Shown here in pieces: positions 54,380 through 63,429 of a DNA stretch of 64,000 nucleotides (the first letter of the stretch is position 1; each line of letters begins with the position of its first letter). A model generated the notes under the pieces. The model was not told where the DNA came from and made no database searches. It worked only from the letters and a program-made list of their open reading frames with translations. The position numbers and the translations under genes are program-made. Origin of the DNA: Streptomyces sp. FIT100 (lineage in GTDB: Bacteria; Actinomycetota; Actinomycetes; Streptomycetales; Streptomycetaceae); contig NZ_CP075715.1 in NCBI RefSeq assembly GCF_024584805.1, positions 6,109,526 to 6,173,525 of the forward strand. The letters run 5' to 3'.

Positions 54380-56200
54380 TCAGCGCTCGGCGGCCTCGCG
54401 GTCGCTGAGGACCTCGGCCAGCAGGCGCGGTGTGGGGTGGGCGAGCAGCGCGCTCGCCCGCAGCCCGGCCGCCGCGGGGAAGGTCTCCCGCAGCCGCGCG
54501 AACAGGCGCATGGCGAGCAGGGAGTGTCCGCCGTGGTCGAAGAAGTTGTCGTCGGCGCCGAGCTCCGGGGCGCTCAGGACCTCGCGGAACAGGCCGAGCA
54601 CGGTGCGCAGTGGCTCACCGGGGTCCGGTCCCGCCGCACCCCCGGAGGGGTTCGGCGTCGCGGATTGCGTCGCGGCCGCCGGCCAGGTCGCCAGCCGTCG
54701 CTTGTCGATCTTTCCGTGGAGGTTCTTCGGCAGGACGGAAACGCGGTACAGCACCCGGGGCACCGCCCAATCGGGCAGCCGCGCCTCCAAGGGCGCCACC
54801 AGCGCGTCCCGTTCGGCGCCCGTCAGACGGACCGCCTCGCCGGGCGGCGGGGCGGTTCCGGGGCCGGCCGGGACGGTGAACGCCCACAGCACGGTGCCGG
54901 TCTCCGGGTCGGGAAAGACCACGGCCTGGTCCACACCCGGGGCCTCGCACAAGGCTCGCTCCACCGGCCCGGGGTGCAGCCGGTGACCGCGGATCTTCAC
55001 CTGGTCGTCGGTCCGCCCGAGGAAGACCAACTGCCCGTCGGTGTCGATCCGCCCCAGATCGCCCGTCGCGTACAGGCGCGCTCCGGGGCCGGCGGCCGGG
55101 TCGGGCACGAAGCGAAGCGCGGTGGCGGCCTCGTCGTTGAGGAAGCCGCGGGCCAGCAGAGGCCCGCCGATGTGGATCTCCCCCGTCTCGCCGTCGGACA
55201 CCGGCCGCCCGTCGCGCCGGACGCTGATCTCGACGTCCCGCAGCGGCGTGCCGAGCGGCACCTCCTCGGCATCGGCCGGGAGCAGTCCGGTGTAGAAGGT
55301 GGAGCTGACGGTGCATTCGGTCAGCCCGTACACATGGGCGAGGGCGGCGGGATGGCGGGCCTGCCATTCCCGGTAGGGCCGGGGGTCCATCCGCTCGCCG
55401 CCGACCACCACCATGCGCAGCTCCGCCGGTGTGGTCAGGCCGCTGGTGTCGAGCCAGTGGGCATACTCCAGCCAGTACTGGGTGGACAGCTCCACCACGG
55501 TGGTCCCGGTGCGCACCATCGTGGTGTGCAGTTCCTCGGCGTCCAGGGCGTGGGTGTTCGCCCGGCACACCACGGCCGCCCCGGCGGTGAGGGCCGGGAA
55601 CACCTCTTCGATGAGGACGTCGAAGCCGAGCGAGGCGACCTGGAGCCAACGGTCCCGCGACGTCAGCTCCAGCCGTTCGGAGACCGCGGCCGCGAACCGG
55701 CGCAGCGCGTCCCGCTCGATGACCGTGCCCTTGGGCTGCCCGGTGGATCCGGAGGTGAACAGCACGTACGCCACGTCCGCACCGCGGGCCCGCCGCGCGG
55801 GACGGGCGGGGCGTCCGCCGTCCGCCGAGGCGGCCGGCACATACACCCCCTCGGGTGCGTGGCCGCCGTCGCCGAGCCACACCGTCGCCTCTGTCCGGCG
55901 TACCATCGCGGCCCGGGCGGCGGCGGGCAGCCGGTCGTCAAGGACGGTGAATCCCGCCCCGGCCTTCAGTGCGGCGAGCATTCCCAGCACGGTGCGGGCG
56001 GGGTCGGCGAAGGCCAGGCCGACCAGCCGTCCCGGGCCGGCGCCACGCCCGGCGAGGGAGGCCGACCAGACGTCGGTGAGCCGGTCCACGTCCCGGTACG
56101 TCAGCACCCGGTGCGGGGTCACCAGGGCCGGCGCGTCGGCGTGGTCGCGGACCGAGCGTTCCCAGAGGTCGAGCACGTCGGGTCCGGTCACCGCGGTCAC
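54380..56200 (-). CDS. NRPS adenylation-thiolation didomain protein
   Basis: A 606-aa NRPS unit of two domains. A domain motifs: YVLFTSGSTGQPKG, FDVLIEEVFP, VYGLTECTVS, ATGDLGRI, LHGKIDKR (A10). A thiolation domain follows at about residue 525 onward, with Ser in DNFFDHGGHSLLAM for phosphopantetheine. GTG 56200 overlaps the OrfR-like stop (GTGA). Its substrate was not decoded; an arginine derivative, beta-lysine or another amino acid are all possible. It is a third adenylation activity in the cluster. Confidence 0.9.
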   Translation of the reverse strand: MTAVTGPDVLDLWERSVRDHADAPALVTPHRVLTYRDVDRLTDVWSASLAGRGAGPGRLVGLAFADPARTVLGMLAALKAGAGFTVLDDRLPAAARAAMVRRTEATVWLGDGGHAPEGVYVPAASADGGRPARPARRARGADVAYVLFTSGSTGQPKGTVIERDALRRFAAAVSERLELTSRDRWLQVASLGFDVLIEEVFPALTAGAAVVCRANTHALDAEELHTTMVRTGTTVVELSTQYWLEYAHWLDTSGLTTPAELRMVVVGGERMDPRPYREWQARHPAALAHVYGLTECTVSSTFYTGLLPADAEEVPLGTPLRDVEISVRRDGRPVSDGETGEIHIGGPLLARGFLNDEAATALRFVPDPAAGPGARLYATGDLGRIDTDGQLVFLGRTDDQVKIRGHRLHPGPVERALCEAPGVDQAVVFPDPETGTVLWAFTVPAGPGTAPPPGEAVRLTGAERDALVAPLEARLPDWAVPRVLYRVSVLPKNLHGKIDKRRLATWPAAATQSATPNPSGGAAGPDPGEPLRTVLGLFREVLSAPELGADDNFFDHGGHSLLAMRLFARLRETFPAAAGLRASALLAHPTPRLLAEVLSDREAAER

Positions 56201-57357
56201 CGGGCGGCCTTGTGCGTACGCAGGAAAGCCGACAGCTCCGCGAGCCCTGCGCGGAAGCACGCCGCGGGACCGCCGAAGCCGAGCCGGGCACCGTGCGGCG
56301 CGCCGAAGGCCGTACCCGGCACCAGCAGGGTGCGATGGCGGGCGAGCAGCTCCCGGCAGAACGCTTCCACCGCCTGCGGCCCGGCCTCGGCCCGCTCCAG
56401 CTCGCGGAAGACGGGCAGCGCGCACACGCCGCCCTCCGGCGGCGTCCAGCGCACCACGTCCTCATGCTCAGCCACCCAGTCGTTCAGATGCGCGAGGTTG
56501 TCCCGTGCCTCGGCGGCCCGCATTCCGATCAGCACGTCGGCGCTGCGCATCGCACGCTCGGCGATCAGCTCCACCAGCGGGGACAGGAACAGCGTGGTCC
56601 GGTCGCGCAGCGGGAAGGTCGCGGTGAGCAGCTCCTTCGGCGCGACGGCCCAGCCCACCCGCAGCCCGGGGAGGCCGAAGGTCTTGGAGAAGGTCCCGTA
56701 GGAGATCGTGTGGGCTCCGGCGACGCCGGGGTCCGGCAGCACCTCCCAGCGATGGGCGATCTCGGCGGTGGCCGCGTCCCACACGAGGACGGCCCCGGTG
56801 GCCGCGGTCCGCTCGGTCAGCGCGTCGAGGCCCCGCGGGGACAGCGTGATCCCCGTCGGGTTGTGCGGGAAGTTGACGATCACGGCCGCGGTGCGGGGCG
56901 TGATCAGGGCCTCCAGCACCTCCGGGTCGATCTCGCCGTCGCGGACGGCCGCGGCCGGGAGCCCGGTGACCTCGCAGCCCGTCGCCACGGGGTAGTGGCC
57001 CAGCGAGTGGTAGATGCCCTCCTGGACGACCACCCGGTCGCCGGGGCGCAGCAGTGTGCTCAGGGTGAGCGCGATGGCCTCGCTTGAGCCGTGGGTGACC
57101 AGCACTCGCTCGGCGTCGCCCCCCGCGTAGCGGTCGGCGATCGCCTGGCGGATCCCCGCCCCGCCCTGGGAGACGCTGTCGTCCATGACGATCTTGTCGA
57201 GGTCCTCGGCCGGAATCCGGCACAGGTCGCGTATCTCGGCGAAGGTGTACGGATGGACGCCGCTGGAGCTGATGTCATGGACGTCGGGGGCGAGATGCCG
57301 GCGGTACCACTCCTCCAGTACCGGAGGGTCTTCACGCCGCGGACGGAGAATGTTCAT
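56197..57357 (-). CDS. PLP-dependent cyclase (OrfR/VioD-like)
   Basis: A 386-aa fold-type I aminotransferase-like enzyme. The PLP Lys is Lys225 in SYGTFSKTFGLPGLRVGW, with PHNPTG for the Asn and DRYAG ... GSSEAIAL near the N-terminus. VioD makes capreomycidine in viomycin, and OrfR makes 4-hydroxycapreomycidine from dihydroxyarginine in streptothricin; the pairing with the OrfP-like gene points to the latter. ATG 57357 is chosen; a TTG at 57366 is in frame. It lies 21 bp after the aminomutase gene. Confidence 0.92.
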   Translation of the reverse strand: MNILRPRREDPPVLEEWYRRHLAPDVHDISSSGVHPYTFAEIRDLCRIPAEDLDKIVMDDSVSQGGAGIRQAIADRYAGGDAERVLVTHGSSEAIALTLSTLLRPGDRVVVQEGIYHSLGHYPVATGCEVTGLPAAAVRDGEIDPEVLEALITPRTAAVIVNFPHNPTGITLSPRGLDALTERTAATGAVLVWDAATAEIAHRWEVLPDPGVAGAHTISYGTFSKTFGLPGLRVGWAVAPKELLTATFPLRDRTTLFLSPLVELIAERAMRSADVLIGMRAAEARDNLAHLNDWVAEHEDVVRWTPPEGGVCALPVFRELERAEAGPQAVEAFCRELLARHRTLLVPGTAFGAPHGARLGFGGPAACFRAGLAELSAFLRTHKAAR

Positions 57358-57378
57358 GGCTTGCAACTGTCCCTTTCT

Positions 57379-58770
57379 CTATCCCTGACGGATGTCCCGC
57401 CACCACCGCTGCCCGTCGAGCGGGAGCGTGTCGATGGGGTCGTAGTAGTGGTAGGTGCCGTCGTGGGCGTCCCGGTCCGCCGCTTCCAGCGGGGTGAGAT
57501 AGCTCTTGCTCCAGTGCGATACGCCGAGTTCGCGGTCGTAGGAGTCCGTCTGGTCCACCCAGCGCTTTCCGGCCATCGGCACGTCGCACACGATGCGGGG
57601 GGTGGCGAAGCCGGGGAGGTAGCCCATGATCTGACGCTGGATCAGCTGCGCCCGGTGCAGCGGTACCCGCCAGTGCTCGGCGTTCGGGATCATGTCGCAC
57701 ATGTAGAAGTAGTACGGAGTGATGCCCGCGTGGTCGGCGAGCGCGAAGCACAGGTCGAGCAGGTCGTGTGCGCTGTCGTTGACCCCGCGCATCAGCACGC
57801 CCTGGTTGCGCACGTCGTGCAGGCCGGCGTCCAGCAGCGCCCACGCCGCCCGCGCCACTGCCGGCGTCACCTGCTGGGCCGCGTTGGCGTGGGTGTGCAG
57901 CGCGATCCGCACCCCCCGGGACCGGGCCTTCCGGGCGATCCGCGCGACACCCTCCAGCAGCGGACCGGAGTTCCAGTGCTGGGGCAGCCCGATCAGGGCC
58001 TTGCTGGCCAGCCGGATGTCCCGGATCGAGTCGATCTCCAGGAGGTCGTCGAGGAATTGCTCCAGTCGCGGCCAGGGCATGTTGGCCAGGTCGCCGCCGG
58101 AGACCACCACGTCCCGGATTCCGGGAGAGACGCGCAGGTGCGCCAGTATGCGGTCGGCCCGGTCGACCGACTTGAGCTGGAGCCTGCTCTTCGTGACCTG
58201 CGGAGTGGAGTTGCCCACGAGGTCCATCCGCGTGCAGTGCCCGCAGTACTGGGGGCAGGTCGACAGCAGCTCGGCCAGGACCTTCGTGGGGTAGCGGTGT
58301 GTCAGCCCCTCCACCACCCACATGTCCTGCTCGTGCAGTGAGTCCCGGCTGGCCATCGGGTGGGAGGGCCAGTGCGGGTGGCGGTCGGACATCACCGGAA
58401 TCATGTAGCGGCGTACGGGATCGTCGTAGAAGGCCTTGGTCAGCTCTCCAGGACGGGCGGCCGCCACCTCGGGGGCCATGGTGTTGATCATCTGGGGCGG
58501 CAGCAGCACCGACATGGTGGCGTAGTGCGACCGGTCCCACTCCCAGTCCTCGTAGAAGCCCTCGTCGAGCAGGTCGCCCATGACGGCACGCAGCCCTTTT
58601 TCGTCCTTCACACAGTGCGCGCGCTGCCACTGGGGGTCCGCCCACTCGGCTTCGGTGGTCTCGCGCCATCCCGGGAAACGCCGCCAGTCCGGCTCCATGA
58701 GCGGACGGCTGCGGTACTCGTAGACGCCCTCGAGCGCTGCTGAATCCGTCTGGTTGCGTGCTGTCTCCAC
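57379..58770 (-). CDS. Lysine 2,3-aminomutase (beta-lysine synthesis)
   Basis: A radical SAM/PLP enzyme that converts L-lysine to beta-lysine. The [4Fe-4S] motif CxxxCxxC is CPQYCGHC (Cys172, Cys176, Cys179 counting from GTG 58770), with SGGDLANMP, LHTHANAAQQVTP and MAGKRW further on, the last with the likely PLP Lys. The frame is open up to 59043, but the stretch above about 58770 does not look like aminomutase and overlaps repeat-like promoter DNA. GTG 58770 is a reasoned choice (463 aa, usual for the family), GTG 58848 another. Beta-lysine is the side chain of streptothricins. Confidence 0.92.
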   Translation of the reverse strand: METARNQTDSAALEGVYEYRSRPLMEPDWRRFPGWRETTEAEWADPQWQRAHCVKDEKGLRAVMGDLLDEGFYEDWEWDRSHYATMSVLLPPQMINTMAPEVAAARPGELTKAFYDDPVRRYMIPVMSDRHPHWPSHPMASRDSLHEQDMWVVEGLTHRYPTKVLAELLSTCPQYCGHCTRMDLVGNSTPQVTKSRLQLKSVDRADRILAHLRVSPGIRDVVVSGGDLANMPWPRLEQFLDDLLEIDSIRDIRLASKALIGLPQHWNSGPLLEGVARIARKARSRGVRIALHTHANAAQQVTPAVARAAWALLDAGLHDVRNQGVLMRGVNDSAHDLLDLCFALADHAGITPYYFYMCDMIPNAEHWRVPLHRAQLIQRQIMGYLPGFATPRIVCDVPMAGKRWVDQTDSYDRELGVSHWSKSYLTPLEAADRDAHDGTYHYYDPIDTLPLDGQRWWRDIRQG

Positions 58771-59190
58771 CAACCGCCACCCAATCCCGTCCGTTTCGGC
58801 CGTATCGCCTGACAGCAACCGATCTTGCAGAGTGCATGGGTTGTACACGAGGGGAGGCCGTTGTACGGGGTGCGCTCCCGGTGCGCTCCTGTACAACCAG
58901 TGCAGGTCCGGTGGGAAGCGGAAGCGGCGCGAGTGGCGCTGACGTGCTGCGCTGGGCCGCGAGTTGAAACCGGTCGAGTATTTCTGGAAGTGGCCGGAAC
59001 CATGAGAGAGCGACTTGATAGGTATGTCAGAGGCATGTACCAATTTTCAGGAGATCCGGTGCGGAGGCCCTTTCTGCCGGTTCCGGCAGCCTTCGGCTGG
59101 TGGCGCCGCCGGGCCTTGCACCGCAGACCACGGTTGTACGGCTCACGGAACGTGCGCTCCGTCGGGACAATCGATTACCCAGGGGGGAAT
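58771..59190. other. Divergent control region between aminomutase and HTH gene
   Basis: About 420 bp with lower GC and many short repeats. No coding frame in it has support. It must hold the promoters for the aminomutase operon (minus) and the small HTH regulator (plus); the TTGTAC repeats in it are listed separately. Confidence 0.6.
58833..58904. promoter_or_regulatory. Spaced TTGTAC repeats, probable operator
   Basis: TTGTAC occurs at 58841-58846 and again at 58861-58866, exactly 20 bp apart, and inverted as GTACAA at 58891-58896. The outer copies extend to an imperfect 14-bp inverted repeat (TGCATGGGTTGTAC at 58833-58846 and its near-complement at 58891-58904; 12 of 14 match). The 20-bp phasing is two helical turns, typical of cooperative regulator binding. 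The neighbouring HTH protein is the natural candidate binder. Confidence 0.6.
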
Positions 59191-59793
59191 GTGCCCAGGC
59201 CAGAGCGGTTGTTGGACCCCACAGCCGGACCGCTGGAGAAATTCGCCCATGATCTGCGCAGTCTGCGGAGGCAGGCCGGGAACCCCGCCTATCGCACCAT
59301 GGCGAAAAGTGCCCACTACTCGGTGGCCACGCTTTCGGAGGCCGCCCGGGGACTGCACAAACCTTCGCTGAAAGTGACTCTCGCCTATGTAGGCGTGTGC
59401 GGTGGTGACTTGCAGCTGTGGACGCGTCGTTGGTACCGGGTCAGCAGTGAACTGGAAGCCCGCGGCGTACCTGCGCCTCGCCGACCGGAGAGGTCGGACC
59501 CGGAGCCCGCACGGTCGCTTCGCGGGCACCGCCGTTCCCCGCAGCGTGTCCCGGGCGGACCTCCGGACCGGGACACCGGTGCGGCCGCCCCGCCCGCCGC
59601 CGCGAGCGGCGCCGGCGCGGGTGCCCTGACCGACGGCGAGCGCGCCGAACTGCACCGGCTGCGCTCCGAGGTCGAGGAACTGCGGGAAGCGAACGCGGTG
59701 CTCAAGGCCGCGTCGGCGATCTTCGCCGCGGATCTCCGCACAACGTCGCAGGTCGTGTACAACTCGGCGGGCAGGAAAGATCGGTTGGCGTGA
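59191..59793 (+). CDS. HTH regulator with IS3-OrfA-like leucine-zipper C-terminus
   Basis: 200 aa from GTG 59191 behind AGGGGGG. The N-terminal 90 residues follow the actinomycete XRE-like pattern (GPLEKFAHDLRSLRRQAGNPAYRTMAKSAHYSVATLSEAARG ... LAYVGVCGGDLQLWTRRW). After a Pro/Ala-rich linker the tail (ERAELHRLRSEVEELREANAVLKAASAIFAADLR) matches the leucine-zipper end of IS3-family OrfA transposase subunits. This suggests a chimera, using the zipper to dimerise. It is placed to control the cluster from the divergent region. Confidence 0.85.
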   Translation: MPRPERLLDPTAGPLEKFAHDLRSLRRQAGNPAYRTMAKSAHYSVATLSEAARGLHKPSLKVTLAYVGVCGGDLQLWTRRWYRVSSELEARGVPAPRRPERSDPEPARSLRGHRRSPQRVPGGPPDRDTGAAAPPAAASGAGAGALTDGERAELHRLRSEVEELREANAVLKAASAIFAADLRTTSQVVYNSAGRKDRLA

Positions 59794-59861
59794 CCGGACG
59801 CCGAGCGGCCCCTGGCCCGAGGCGGAACCGGACGATCCAGACCGACCTTTGAGGACTGACC

Positions 59862-61595
59862 ATGCGTGTGCTCGGAGTCAACGGCTGGCCCGGGGCCAGC
59901 CACGACGGGGCCGCCTGCCTCGTCGCGGACGGCGAAGTCATCGCCCTGGCCGAGGAGGAGCGCTTCACCCGCAACAAGCACGCCTACGGGGAAGCACCAC
60001 TCAACGCCGCTGCCTACTGCCTCGCGGAGGGCGGTCTCACCCTGGACGACATCGATGTCGTCGCGCACGGCTGGGACCTGCCCACCCTCTTCAAGGACCG
60101 CGATCTGGACTGGTTCGCGGATGACGCGGCGGCCCTGGAGCACCTGCTGCCCAGGGCGCTGTTCCCCCGTACCCGGGACCCCCGGCTGACCTTCGTCGAC
60201 CACCACATCGCCCACGCCGCCAGCGCCTACCACCTCTCCGGACGGGACCACGGCGCCATCCTCGTCCTGGACGGTCAGGGCGAGAACGAGAGCACCACCC
60301 TCGCCGTCGGCATCGAGGGCGAGATCAAGATCCTGCGGGCGTACACTCCCGGCTGGTCGCTCGGCTACTTCTACGCGGCGGTCTGCGAGTACGCCGGCCT
60401 CGGAGCCGACGCCGCAGGCAAGATGATGGGCCTGGCCTCGTACGGCACCCCCCAGGACGTCACCTTCGGGGGCGCGTTCGGCTTCACGGACGAGGACTTC
60501 ACCGTGGGCGTGGTCCCGCCCGGCCTGCGCTCCACCGGCAGCACCGACGAGGAGACCGCCACCATCCGGTGCTGGCTGGAGCACCTGGAGAAGACCCTTC
60601 CGGACGCCCCGAACCACTCGGTCCGCCGCTTCGATCCCCGCGCCGGCCGCTACACCAGGGTCACCGACCGCGACCCGTACGAGTACCGGGACGTCGCGGC
60701 CACCGCCCAGGCGGCCCTGGAACGCGCGGTCATGGGCCTGGTCCGTGGTCTGCTCCGGGACACCGGCGAGACCACGCTGCTGATCGCGGGCGGTGTCGGC
60801 TTCAACGCCACCCTCAACGGCAAGCTGATGCGCATGCCCGAGGTCCACGACCTCTTCGTCCAGCCCCTTGCCGGCGACCAGGGCGTCTCGCTCGGTGCCG
60901 CGGTCTGGGTCGCCGCCCAGGAGGGCGACCGGATCCGGCCGATGCAGGGGTCAGTGGCCTGGGGCCCGCAGTGGAGCCCGGACGAGATCCGGCGCGTACT
61001 GGACGCCTCCGGCACCGCCTACACCGAGCCCGCGGACATTGCCGTCGCGACCGCCGAGATCCTCGCCGCCGGTGGGGTCTCCGGCTGGTTCCAGGGCCGG
61101 GCCGAGGGCGGACCCCGAGCCCTGGGCAACCGCAGCATGGTGGCCGTGCCGAACCCGCGGACCACCCGCGACTGGGTCAACGTCCGTATCAAGCACCGCG
61201 AGGCATGGCGGCCGTTCGCCCCGAGCATGCAGGAAGAGGCGGCCGAGGCCCTGATCGGCACCGCCACCCCGCTCCCGTACATGATCGTCACCACTCCGGT
61301 CACCGAGGCCGGCGCCGAGGCCATGCCCGCCGTGGTCCACAGCGACCGCACCACCCGGCCGCAGACCGTCTCCGCCTCCGTCGACCCCCTCTACCACCGG
61401 CTCATCGGAGAGGTCGGCAAGCACACCGGCACCGCGGCCGTCCTCAATACCTCCTTCAACGGCCGTGACGAACCGGTCGTGTGCAGCCCGGGCGACGCCC
61501 TCGCCACCTTCCACCGGCTGCCCATGGACGCCCTCGCCCTCGGGCCGTTCCTGGTCCGCCGTCCCGTCGGCGACCCCGCGGACGGCGGCGCGTGA
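59862..61595 (+). CDS. O-carbamoyltransferase (TobZ/NodU family)
   Basis: A 577-aa carbamoyltransferase. The N-terminal part (LGVNGWPGASHDGAACLVADGEVIAL ... EEERFTRNKHAYG ... DHHIAHAASAYHLSG ... LVLDGQGENEST) is the HSP70-like ATP/carbamoyl-phosphate fold, and the C-terminal part (WFQGRAEGGPRALGNRSM ... WRPFAPSM ... NTSFNGRDEPVVCSP) is the carbamoyl-transfer domain of the family. It fits carbamoylation of the gulosamine sugar in streptothricins. The stop overlaps the T-C gene start in GTGA, so they are co-translated. Confidence 0.93.
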   Translation: MRVLGVNGWPGASHDGAACLVADGEVIALAEEERFTRNKHAYGEAPLNAAAYCLAEGGLTLDDIDVVAHGWDLPTLFKDRDLDWFADDAAALEHLLPRALFPRTRDPRLTFVDHHIAHAASAYHLSGRDHGAILVLDGQGENESTTLAVGIEGEIKILRAYTPGWSLGYFYAAVCEYAGLGADAAGKMMGLASYGTPQDVTFGGAFGFTDEDFTVGVVPPGLRSTGSTDEETATIRCWLEHLEKTLPDAPNHSVRRFDPRAGRYTRVTDRDPYEYRDVAATAQAALERAVMGLVRGLLRDTGETTLLIAGGVGFNATLNGKLMRMPEVHDLFVQPLAGDQGVSLGAAVWVAAQEGDRIRPMQGSVAWGPQWSPDEIRRVLDASGTAYTEPADIAVATAEILAAGGVSGWFQGRAEGGPRALGNRSMVAVPNPRTTRDWVNVRIKHREAWRPFAPSMQEEAAEALIGTATPLPYMIVTTPVTEAGAEAMPAVVHSDRTTRPQTVSASVDPLYHRLIGEVGKHTGTAAVLNTSFNGRDEPVVCSPGDALATFHRLPMDALALGPFLVRRPVGDPADGGA

Positions 61596-63394
61596 CCGCC
61601 CCGGCCCGGCCGGACGGCCCGGCGGACCAGGCCCTCACGCCGGACGTCCCGGTCGTCGAGGAGATCCGCACCCCGGACGTCCCGGTCGTCGAGGAGGTCC
61701 GCACCCCGGACGTCCCGGTCGTCGAGGAGGCCCCCGCCCCGGACGTCCCGGTCGTCGAGGAGATCCGCACCCGGCTCGCCGACTGGCTCGCCGAGGCGGT
61801 GCTCACCCCGGCTGCCGACGCGTCGGCACCACTGCGCGACCTCGGCGTGGACTCCCTGGACCTGATCCGCACCGCCCGTCGCATCGAGGCCGCCTTCGGC
61901 GTCCAGGTGCACCTGCGCGAGCTGTTCGCACCGGAGCTGACCACGGGCCGCCTGGCCGAGCTCGTCGCCGAGCGGGCCGCGCGACGTGCCACCGCCGATT
62001 CCGCCCCGCCCGGCGCCGCCCACGGTCCGGTCGTCCTGACCCCGTCCCAGGAACAGGCCTGGGAGGAACAGAGCGGCGACCGCGGGCACTGGAACCAGGC
62101 GATGCTCTTCACCACCCGGCGTGGCCTCGACGCGGGGCTGTTCGCCGAGGCCGTCCGGCGTCTGGTCGCCGGTCACGCCTCGCTGCGCCTGGCTGTTGAG
62201 GCCCGCCCCGCACGCCGGCCCCGGCAGCTGGTGGCGGCCATGGTCCCCGACGGCCCGCCCGGCGCGGCCCTCGGTGCCGTGCTCGACACCGTGGACGTCT
62301 CCGAACTCGCCGACGCCGAGCTGTCGGCCGCGGTCAGCCTGCGCAGCGCGGTCGAACAGCGTTCACTCGATCCGCAGGCCGGTCCCGTGGTCCGGTTCGT
62401 CCGGTTCGACGCGGGCCCGGCCCGCCCGGGCCGGCTGCTGATCGTCGTCCACCAGCTCGCGTTCGACATGGTCTCGTGGTCCATCCTCCTCGCAGACCTG
62501 GAGGAGCTGTACACGGCGCTCGGAGCCGGCCGCTGGGATGTGTGGTGTACGGAGGGCACTCCGTACACGGGGTGGGCCGAGGCCCTCGCCGCCCACGCAC
62601 GGACCCCCGAGGCGGAGGCGGAGGCCGAGTGGTGGACGGAGGTGGCCCTCACCCCCGCAACCGTCCCACTGGACCACGCCGCCGCCGACCCGCGAGCGGC
62701 CAACACCGCAGGCACCGCCGCCACCCACTGTGAGGAGTTCCCGGCCGACCTCACCGCCCGACTTCGCACGGTGGCCCGCACCCATCCCGGCGACCTGGTC
62801 CTGCACGCCCTCGGCGAGGTGCTGGCCGGCTGGCTCGACGAGCCGGCCGTCCGGGTGGACATCCTGCGGCACGGCCGCGAGGAGACCGTCGGCGGCACCC
62901 ATCTCGCCCGGACCACGGGCTGGTTCACCACGACCGTGCCCGTCCGCCTGGACCTCGCCCCCGGCACCCCGTCCGAACGGCTCGCCCGGACCGTGGACCA
63001 CCTCAGGGCCCTGCCCGGGGGAGGGGTTGGCTACGGCGCGCTCGCCCGCCACGGCCGTCCGCGGATCTCGGCCGCACTGCGGTCCGCCCCGCCCAGCGAT
63101 GTCTCCTTCGACTTCGAGGGCGACGACGCGGACACCCTGCCGCTGGGCGCCCTGCTGCCGGAGGTGGCCCCGGAACCGGTCGGCGACATCACCGCTCCGC
63201 ACTGGACGCGTCCGCACCTTCTCGAGGTCATCGCCACCACCGACGACGGAACGCTGCGCGTCGAGTGGTGGTACTCCACGGCCCTGCACGACGCGGCGAC
63301 CGTACGGGAACTCGCCGCCCGCCACCGGGCCGCCCTCACCGCCCTCGTCGACGCCGGTGCCGACCTCGGCGTGACCGCGACCCGCAGTCGCTGA
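61592..63394 (+). CDS. NRPS thiolation-condensation protein with degenerate HHxxxDG (ST ORF18-like)
   Basis: A 600-aa protein. After an N-terminal repeat region (PDVPVVEE units, residues 17-60) comes a carrier domain with Ser in LGVDSLDLIR, then a condensation-like domain from about residue 145. Its catalytic motif is HQLAFDM (His287 to Met293) instead of HHxxxDG: the second His is Gln and Gly is Met. Streptothricin ORF18 in the published system has T and C domains and works with a stand-alone A protein that forms beta-lysine amide bonds; this matches the layout. The degenerate motif suggests the domain binds, but does not catalyse. GTG 61592 overlaps the carbamoyltransferase stop. Confidence 0.9.
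   Translation: MTAPARPDGPADQALTPDVPVVEEIRTPDVPVVEEVRTPDVPVVEEAPAPDVPVVEEIRTRLADWLAEAVLTPAADASAPLRDLGVDSLDLIRTARRIEAAFGVQVHLRELFAPELTTGRLAELVAERAARRATADSAPPGAAHGPVVLTPSQEQAWEEQSGDRGHWNQAMLFTTRRGLDAGLFAEAVRRLVAGHASLRLAVEARPARRPRQLVAAMVPDGPPGAALGAVLDTVDVSELADAELSAAVSLRSAVEQRSLDPQAGPVVRFVRFDAGPARPGRLLIVVHQLAFDMVSWSILLADLEELYTALGAGRWDVWCTEGTPYTGWAEALAAHARTPEAEAEAEWWTEVALTPATVPLDHAAADPRAANTAGTAATHCEEFPADLTARLRTVARTHPGDLVLHALGEVLAGWLDEPAVRVDILRHGREETVGGTHLARTTGWFTTTVPVRLDLAPGTPSERLARTVDHLRALPGGGVGYGALARHGRPRISAALRSAPPSDVSFDFEGDDADTLPLGALLPEVAPEPVGDITAPHWTRPHLLEVIATTDDGTLRVEWWYSTALHDAATVRELAARHRAALTALVDAGADLGVTATRSR
61640..61771. repeat. Four in-frame 33-bp repeats (11 aa) at the T-C protein N-terminus
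   Basis: Four consecutive units encode PDVPVVEEIRT-type 11-residue repeats (61640-61672, 61673-61705, 61706-61738, 61739-61771); the third ends in APA. They lie just before the carrier domain and may be a flexible linker or docking element. Confidence 0.85.
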
Positions 63395-63429
63395 ACGACC
63401 CACGGAAGGACGGAAGAAAGACGTCTGCC

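Noticed and set aside
53190..57357. A viomycin/capreomycin cluster, because of the VioC/VioD-like pair
   Set aside because: No multimodular peptide synthetases or other tuberactinomycin genes are seen, while sat, carbamoyl and amino-sugar genes point to streptothricin.
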